Source: Rhexocercosporidium sp. MPI-PUGE-AT-0058
Taxonomy: Eukaryota; Ascomycota; Leotiomycetes; Helotiales
Direction: 5' to 3'
DNA length: 64,000 nt
Assembly (NCBI GenBank): GCA_020746875.1
Contig: JAGTJL010000002.1
Location: forward strand, 2,418,001 to 2,482,000
Within the stretch, counting starts at the first letter, position 1; each line of letters opens with the position of its first letter. Below, piece after piece: positions 57,921 through 64,000 of this stretch. Below the pieces are notes generated by a model that was given only the letters and a program-made list of their open reading frames with translations, searched no databases and was not told the origin of the DNA. Made by a program: the position numbers and the translations under genes.

Positions 57921-60173
57921 CTAATCTATAGGTCCAACACCCAACACATTCAGATCCCTATCTCGCCTCGAAACCCTCGCCGAAACATGCTGATTCCAAG
58001 CCTCAACAACCTCATGAACAGTCACGGCTACGTCCGTCCCCTCAACCTGCTCTATCAACTCTAATAGCCATGCAGATCTCTCCTTCGCAATCCATCCGTC
58101 GCTCAGAATCTTCCTCGTGATCCCTGCATGGACCATCGCTCTCGTGAATTTTGGTGTTATCGGAGCGTTATGCTTGCGGAGATGGAAGAGGCATTGCATC
58201 ACATTGCGGAAAGCAGCCCGTTGGGTGCGCTTAGTGCAGTGGGCGAAAACTGTTGCCATTCTCGTGAAATGTTCTACCAAAGCAGGGCTTAGGTGCTTCT
58301 CATGTCGTGATTTGTTGGAAACCAGGTCCGCTAAAGCCCGAGAAGGTAGTGATTCGTAGAGCGGTATTCCAAGAGACATCCAGATGGTTCTAGGACTGAA
58401 ATCGGGGTTGTCAATCATTGAGACGACGAAGTTCGGACACCTCTCAATTCGCAGTGGCACGTCGTTGTATCGCATGAACCCATAAAGTCGAAATGTTTTC
58501 TGGGCGAGTAGAGGATCATTAATAGCCATCCTCTCGAGGGTGACATCTATGATATCGGCTGGGACTTTGACCCTGAGCCTGTTGAGATGAAGGAGCGTCG
58601 TGTGAATAGATTCATGGTGTCCAAGTTTGTCCAAGATTCCGAACAGGAGTCTCATCTTGTCCCAGCAATTCTCTCTTTCTCTGTCTATGACATACAGCAG
58701 AGTACTTTGATCTTTTCGTCCGCGTTGGGAAGTTGTAACATCAAACATCATTCTAGTCAGAGCAGGCCGCTTGATCAAATCTTGACTTATCCAGTGGTTG
58801 AGAATTATATCGGCAGCTGAGCCTTGGCGAAGCATTGCGTCAGATTTTCTCCAAGTTTCCAAAAGCAATGTCTCGTTCACATTCGGTAACTGAGCGATTA
58901 AAGACAACCAACTGTGTTGAACTGGAACCGAAGATGTCTCCATGGTATTGTTTGCGTATTTCGAAAAGCGGGTCGAACATTGATGCACTATTGTGCGGAG
59001 GATTCCATTAGGTAGACAGCCAAGAGCCACCGTGAGAGCTTTGGCGCTGTGTTGATGAGGTGTGACTCTGTGTTCCGCTTCTTGTATAGCTTCGGCGCTC
59101 AATTCAATGGCTTCTCTTGCTCTCTGCAAAGCCAAGCGAAATGCCTGTAGATCTTGCTCCAAGCAGGAGCTCCTTTGCATTGCTACGGTCAAATTCTCCA
59201 CAGAAGCGACAGCGTGTGTAGCTTCTACCACCCTCTGAGCAGCCACAGCCAGTCCTGACTCATCACACTTCTGGGCGTCTTCTACTTGCCAGCTCAACAC
59301 CCATGAAGCCACCAATCGAGCTATGCTGGAATGAATCTTTTGCAGTTGAGTTGCGGTGACCATAGAGAACATATTCCCGGCCAAGGTTTGCAACCCCTCT
59401 GACATTGGAATTTCGCACAGAATGGCTAAAAATCTGCTCATGGTCTTATCCCCCAAGTCAGAGGGTTGTATCACCTTGCTGGTCGAGATCCCTTTCCACA
59501 TAGCCTGGCACAGTGCGAGACATTGTTGACTCGCCAGACTTGGGTCCGAAAATGCTTCTTGTATATCATGCAGAGTGAACTTCATGGTATAGAGCAAATT
59601 TTGCTCTGCTTGAAGGCCGAGAGAAAGGGTTTGCGTTAGCTTTCGATTGAACTCGTCGCATAGTGCTGGCATGTCCTCAGGTATGCACACTTTGAGGGCC
59701 CTCTGAAATGATCGAGTCTCCTCTCTAAATGATGCCAACGCCTTAGCCCGTTTCCTGGATTTTGAAATCGTTGGTATGCTTGGATCCGGAAGAGTTTCTG
59801 AAGCTGTACCCCATTCAACTAGCCATCTTGGTAGAGCAGACGTAGCTGCTTCAGTCCCGGGATTTTGAGCCGAAGGAGCCTCCCATTGCCATTTTGTCCT
59901 ATCCACCTCCCCGAAAGAACCCCATAAAGCTGCAATGCCAAATGCGGGTGCAGGAGCAGCATTGGATTGAAGTGTCATCCGTCTCTTGCCTAGCCTTCGT
60001 CGACTTTCCAAAGGTCCCGGTACGAAGCTTCCATAGCGTTTCCTGGTCTTCGAGACCGCGCAGAAACGCTGGAATACTAGGCTCAGAGCTTCATCAGATA
60101 TCCATACTGAATCTGAAGGCGTGTAGAGCTGTCGCTGCAGTGCTCGGCGGCAGGTAGGAGCTGGAGGAAGCAT
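57921..60173 (-). CDS. Unrecognised 750-residue helical protein, probably mitochondrial
   Basis: I do not recognise this gene. It is a single exon. The N-terminus (MLPPAPTCRRALQRQLYTPSD) is Arg-rich with no acid in the first 20 residues, as in mitochondrial presequences. The remainder is predicted by eye as almost entirely helical, with paired-helix segments such as TMKFTLHDIQEAFSDPSLAS, STLLYVIDRERENCWDKMRL, LDKLGHHESIHTTLLHLNRL and KTFRLYGFMRYNDVPLRIER. The last resembles pentatricopeptide-style units of fungal mitochondrial expression factors, and the conserved-looking TPKFTRAMVHAGITRKIL near the C-terminus fits that idea. No enzyme motif was seen. Function is unknown. Confidence 0.8.
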   Translation of the reverse strand: MLPPAPTCRRALQRQLYTPSDSVWISDEALSLVFQRFCAVSKTRKRYGSFVPGPLESRRRLGKRRMTLQSNAAPAPAFGIAALWGSFGEVDRTKWQWEAPSAQNPGTEAATSALPRWLVEWGTASETLPDPSIPTISKSRKRAKALASFREETRSFQRALKVCIPEDMPALCDEFNRKLTQTLSLGLQAEQNLLYTMKFTLHDIQEAFSDPSLASQQCLALCQAMWKGISTSKVIQPSDLGDKTMSRFLAILCEIPMSEGLQTLAGNMFSMVTATQLQKIHSSIARLVASWVLSWQVEDAQKCDESGLAVAAQRVVEATHAVASVENLTVAMQRSSCLEQDLQAFRLALQRAREAIELSAEAIQEAEHRVTPHQHSAKALTVALGCLPNGILRTIVHQCSTRFSKYANNTMETSSVPVQHSWLSLIAQLPNVNETLLLETWRKSDAMLRQGSAADIILNHWISQDLIKRPALTRMMFDVTTSQRGRKDQSTLLYVIDRERENCWDKMRLLFGILDKLGHHESIHTTLLHLNRLRVKVPADIIDVTLERMAINDPLLAQKTFRLYGFMRYNDVPLRIERCPNFVVSMIDNPDFSPRTIWMSLGIPLYESLPSRALADLVSNKSRHEKHLSPALVEHFTRMATVFAHCTKRTQRAAFRNVMQCLFHLRKHNAPITPKFTRAMVHAGITRKILSDGWIAKERSAWLLELIEQVEGTDVAVTVHEVVEAWNQHVSARVSRRDRDLNVLGVGPID

Positions 60174-60575
60174 GGGCTATTGGTATTCGATGGTTTGCGG
60201 CATTCGTTGAGACTTTCTCAAATCGACTGTTCCAGGCGGAGGGGCGATCAATTATTGCAATGACGCAAGGAAAAGACGAGCACGACCCAATTGCCTCGGG
60301 AGAAGGGAATTGAAGATATAAAAGCCTGAATGTTAAATGTTGCCAAGCTGCTTTGGACATCTAGAAAATGGGTGCCTGACGCGAGTTGTAAGGCCGCTGT
60401 GGCTTGAGCTGTTGGCTGGCCCTTGTCAACAGGCTAGCGAAATGTGGAGTCGATCAGGAACCAAAGTTCAGCCTCGGCGGGGTGTTGCTGTTGAAAGAAA
60501 GTGGCATATCTTGCAGGAACTTTCTGTCCTACTAACCGTCTTCATAACATCACCAAAATCCAGAAGTAAGAAGCA
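60174..60575. other. Divergent intergenic region
   Basis: This 402 bp lies between the orphan helical gene and HEM12 and holds both promoters. No motif is confidently assigned. Confidence 0.45.
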
Positions 60576-61884
60576 ATGTCACACCAATTCGAGCCATTGA
60601 AGAATGACCTTCTCCTAAGAACAGCATGGGGTGAGATCTAGCATATTCCGAATAAAGCAATGACGCTTACAACGAACGACAGGCCAGAAAGTAGAGAGAC
60701 CTCCTATGTGGGTTATGCGTCAAGGTATGTGTGCATTCCAAATCACTAGAGTTCATTTTCTAACTCTTTTGAAAAGCCGGAAGATATCTCCCTGAATACC
60801 ATGAAGCCAAAGGAAAGAATGACTTCTTCGAATGTTGTCGCTCCCCAGAAATCGCTTCAACCCTGACTCTCCAACCCATTGATCGATTCGCGGGCCTAGT
60901 AGATGCTGCGATCATCTTCTCGGATATTCTAGTTGTACCACAAGCATTAGGAATGACGGTCGAGATGGTTGACAAGAAGGGTCCGCATTTCCCGGAGCCA
61001 TTGAAATCCCCAGACGATGGACAATACAGCCGAGTACTCAGTAAAGAGGTAAATGTTGCTGCGGAGCTGGACTACGTCTACAAGGCCATTACTATGACGA
61101 GACATAAGTTGAAGGGTCGTGTTCCATTGTTCGGGTTCTGTGGTGCTCCATGGACTTTGTTCTGTTACATGGTTGAAGGAGGTGGAAGCAAGCTGTTCAT
61201 CCAAACGAAGACCTGGATCTACAAGTATCCCAAGGAGACCAAAGCTATGTTGCAGAAGATCTCGGAAGTCTGTGTAGAATACTTGGCATTGCAAGTTCAA
61301 GCTGGTGCTCAGGTAAGCTTCAAGTTATGTATTTAATCATGGCGTCACTAAAGTGTTTTCTAGATCGTCCAAGTCTTCGACTCATGGGCCGGAGAACTAT
61401 CACCTACAGCGTTCAAGGAATTCTCCCAACCATACCTTGCATACATCTCCGAGAATCTCCCCAAGAAACTGAAGGAGAAGAAGTTGGAGGCTGTCCCAAT
61501 GGTTGTCTTCGCCAAAGGAGCTTGGTACGCGCTAGACTCATTGTGTGACCTCGGATATCAAGTTGTTGGACTAGACTGGTTGCAAGACCCCGCTGAGGCT
61601 GTCAAGATTAGAGGAGATAGACCAGTGGTTCTTCAAGGAAACGCAGATCCCGGTATCCTGTACGGAACTCGGGAGAACATAACTGCTACTCTGGAGAAGA
61701 TGATTGCTGGCTTTGGAGGTGGAAAGCAAGGCTGGATTTCCAATCTTGGTCACGGTAAGTTGTCTTAACCACTCGTTGCCGTTGCCTAAAATGATCTGAC
61801 CTCTGCCTAGGTATCACACCCGGTGTCAACCCTGATGACTTGAAATTCTATTTTGAGGAAATCCACAGAATAACTAGCAAATAG
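60576..61884 (+). CDS. HEM12: Uroporphyrinogen decarboxylase
   Basis: This cytosolic haem-pathway enzyme decarboxylates uroporphyrinogen III to coproporphyrinogen III. Five exons (60576-60630, 60683-60724, 60777-61312, 61364-61754, 61811-61884) give 365 residues, as in yeast. The signature [19 protein letters not shown] spans exons 2-3; exon 2 is only 42 nt. [20 protein letters not shown] contains the catalytic Asp. The second signature is [58 protein letters not shown] and [16 protein letters not shown] are all intact. It converges on the cytosine deaminase gene, with about 200 bp between stops. Confidence 0.97.
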
Positions 61885-62081
61885 AAATTGACCATGAAGA
61901 AAAATATATAAATTTGCTGAGCAACGTACGCTCTCTAGCTTCCCAACTCTATCTCACTTCGATTCCTTCGAGTAAACCCTCTCCTCCTCACCAATATCCT
62001 CATTCCTATTCCCAATTAGCGCCTCTCTCTTCCTCAATTCCTCTCAACACAATTTTCATTACAGACTCGCTCGGGCACAAC

Positions 62082-62861
62082 TCACCAAATCTCAGGCTTC
62101 TCCTTAATGAACAAATCCATCAAATCCTGACACTCCTTATTCTCCAACACCACAACCTCCACACCCCTCTGCTTCAAGTATGCCTCTCCACCAAGAAAAG
62201 TCTTGTTCTCGCCAATGACCACCCTACTTATCCCGTAGAGGATACAGGCGCCGGTGCACATGTCACATGGTGAGAGCGTGGTGTACATTGTAGCTCCTTT
62301 GTAGGCTGAGGCTGGGAGACGGCCGGAGTTGTAGAGTGCGGATGTTTCGCCCTGGGCATGGTTTAGTGAGAGAAACAGGATAGGGGTCTTATGGGGAGAT
62401 ATTTGAGATTTCGTACGTGGTGGATTGCACTCCCGCTTTGGACGCGCATGTTGTGCCCTCGACCTAAGAGCTTGCCATCTCTAGCTACTAAAGCTGCTCC
62501 AATCTAAGAGCTTGAAGTCAGCATTAAGAAAAGTCTATGATCCTGATAGCAATCCAAGCTGAATCAGAATTATGCAACTTGATATCACGAGTCCTCGAAT
62601 CTCGTTGTCTTGTTTGGGCGAGTGTCCTGCTGGTTTCCTTCCCCCCCAAAAGATAGCAAGACTTTCGTCTACCCCAGGTCACAGACATGCAGAGTACTAC
62701 CTACTGATGCCAAAATCCCTTCTTGAATAGAATCACAAAGAAGTTCCTCACATAGTCAAAGAAGGGAGTAGAAGAGTGGGGGCTCTTACGGGCACGCCAC
62801 CTTCTTGGTAAGAAGTCTTTGCCTCTTCAATGGCGATTGCGAGGCCTTCTTGGTCATTCAT
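62082..62861 (-). CDS. FCY1: Cytosine deaminase, yeast Fcy1 type
   Basis: This is a zinc enzyme that converts cytosine to uracil in pyrimidine salvage and is the known determinant of 5-fluorocytosine susceptibility in fungi. Exons 62861-62790, 62503-62417 and 62351-62082 give 142 residues. Zinc-site motifs are IHHGETSALYNSGRLP (His and the proton-shuttle Glu, joined across intron 2) and TMYTTLSPCDMCTGACILYG (two Cys). The C-terminal part GENKTFLGGEAYLKQRGVEV and DLMDLFIKEKPEIW is very close to yeast Fcy1. Intron 1 is long (286 nt) by the standards of this window. Its presence with the dihydropyrimidinase at 7.2 kb shows pyrimidine turnover capacity but no physical cluster. Confidence 0.93.
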
Positions 62862-63910
62862 ATTGGAGGAGGTGCTGGTAATATGGCTGGATATGGAAAG
62901 AGAAGGAAGTAATAGAGGAAGAAGGAAGAAAAAATAGTTCAGTAAATCATGAGAAAGCGTTATCTAGAGGGAGGCAGAAAACTGGAGCGAGTGTAGAGAA
63001 ATCGCGGGATCTATTACATGAGGTTATGACATCTATTTGCTAGAATTCTATTCGTTCTTTCTACAGCACTGGCTGTCAGTGACAGAGATTATAGAAGAGG
63101 TCTGATTTGATCATAGGCTCAAGAAGACTTCAACACGAATTTAAAAGTGAGGTCTGCGATTGCCGCCACTTTACCCCTCCTGGTGGCTCTACAGTTCTAC
63201 CCCTCCACCTAAGAATTGATAAGTTAATTAGCTTTTAGTCAATGTAGAGTCATGCACACAGATGGGAAAGCTCGAGTATGTAGAAGCGGTCTAAGATTAA
63301 ACAACTGTCCTGGTCTGCATGATCAAATCAAATTTCTAGAATTGATTGAGAAAGTTCTGTGATAACTGCGTTTGCTTCAGTTCTGCACTAAGTATTTCCC
63401 TCCATCCTCCCTCCCTTATCATTGATAAGAGAGCCAGTGAGCTCACTCATTAATTCTGATTGGCTGCATTACCGAGACAGGGTGCAGTCATGTCCCGCAG
63501 CATACGCTAGACTACATTGGGAGGAGAAATGGAAGGTCTCCAGAGAAGAACTGCTTGTCTACGTCGATATAAAAGTCAGAAATTTATTTGGTGGGTTTGA
63601 GGAGTGTATTGATCATTCTTGTGACCTGTGTCTCAAATTATTTCGCCTTCCTATCTGTGGATGGCATTCTCTACTATTCTCAGCCGCCGCCGCCTCGAAG
63701 GCGATAGATGGTGCTAGAATCGCAAACTCACCGGACATCCCTGTCAAGCCCGACATTTTATCAATCACGGCCCAGCAAGAGCCCGCCCTGCCCTGCATTA
63801 TTTGGTTGCTGAAGCAGCAGAAGAGAGCAGCGCAGAGATTGAAGAACATCATCATCTTCGACCCTCCATTCCTCACTCAAAGAACACCTCCAAACACCGC
63901 ATACCCTCAA
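62862..63910. other. Intergenic region
   Basis: This 1.05 kb lies upstream of the cytosine deaminase gene. A frame from 63422 to 63916 has no ATG at its start and no recognisable domain, so I leave it out. A CCAATCA (minus strand) occurs at 63457-63463. Confidence 0.4.
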
Positions 63911-64000
63911 TCATAACCCTGCCTTCTCACATCGTCGAGAAAGTTCCGAATCCCACTACTCAGCCTAGTTTGCGACTCGCTGCCAGGCAAAAGCATCCCT
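63911..64000 (-). CDS. Possible C-terminal fragment of a gene entering from the right edge
   Basis: A minus-strand frame is open from the window edge to a TGA at 63911 and reads LLPGSESQTRLSSGIRNFLD then DVRRQGYD. It is only about 30 codons, so it could be chance. The composition (helical, charged, ending at a plausible stop) is compatible with a gene tail. No family is recognised. Confidence 0.2.

Noticed and set aside
63422..63916. 164-codon plus-strand ORF near the right edge
   Set aside because: It does not begin with ATG, has no recognisable domain, and shows no splice context linking it to a gene.
1..64000. CRISPR array, rRNA, intact transposon or viral insertion
   Set aside because: No regular spacer array, rRNA-like sequence, terminal repeats with a transposase or polymerase frame, or viral protein was seen; the repeat fields found are degenerate and lack spacer regularity.

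Overview
This is a stretch of nuclear chromosome from a filamentous ascomycete (Pezizomycotina). The evidence is the many short introns, mostly about 50-60 nt with GT...AG ends and CTAAC-type branch sites, a fungal Zn2Cys6 regulator, fungal-type UBX, eIF3m, Trm82 and Ecm29 proteins, and compact gene spacing. Leotiomycetes is my best guess from the look of the proteins, but nothing in the window proves it. No rRNA, tRNA, CRISPR array or intact transposon was found. Exon joins were read by hand; every spliced model listed gives an uninterrupted frame whose summed exon length is a multiple of three.

Region 1 (0-11.6 kb) is a catabolic/detoxification neighbourhood: an arylamine N-acetyltransferase (minus), then four plus-strand enzyme genes, an M20 N-carbamoyl-amino-acid hydrolase/ureidopropionase type amidohydrolase, a CYP504-like cytochrome P450, a dihydropyrimidinase/hydantoinase and a phenol-2-monooxygenase-like flavoprotein. 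A broken hemerythrin-like pseudogene fused to an unrelated tail lies in the middle. The hydantoinase and carbamoylase catalyse consecutive steps, and the P450, FAD hydroxylase and NAT families act on aromatic compounds.

Region 2 (12-21.4 kb) is housekeeping: eIF3m, UMP/CMP kinase with a membrane-anchor leader, and the proteasome adaptor Ecm29 (seven exons). Region 3 (21.4-27.4 kb) has a 3.3 kb gene-poor stretch with a stop-riddled fragment, then a Zn2Cys6 transcription factor whose zinc cluster is split over five small exons.

Region 4 (28-33.6 kb) carries a Ubx5/UBXD7-type p97 cofactor and a germinal-centre (Ste20-like) kinase. Region 5 (33.6-38 kb) has a degenerate interspersed repeat (consensus close to TGCGATGTGCAACAAA, roughly 80 bp periodicity) directly upstream of an unrecognised gene with a CUE-like segment. 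Region 6 (38.4-52.2 kb) holds an FMP32/MCUR1-like mitochondrial protein divergent from eIF2-gamma, a DHA2-type MFS transporter, a WrbA/Pst2-type quinone oxidoreductase, and mitochondrial MSH1. A second, different degenerate repeat series fills the convergent gap between MSH1 and RPP0 (52.2-54.1 kb). Region 7 (54.4-64 kb) has RPP0, divergent TRM82, an unrecognised 750-residue protein, HEM12, a yeast-type cytosine deaminase, and possibly the tail of one more gene at the right edge.

The most unusual observations are the two repeat fields, the orphan CUE-like gene next to one of them, the fragmented zinc-cluster exons, and the aromatic/hydantoin catabolic group containing a decayed gene fusion.
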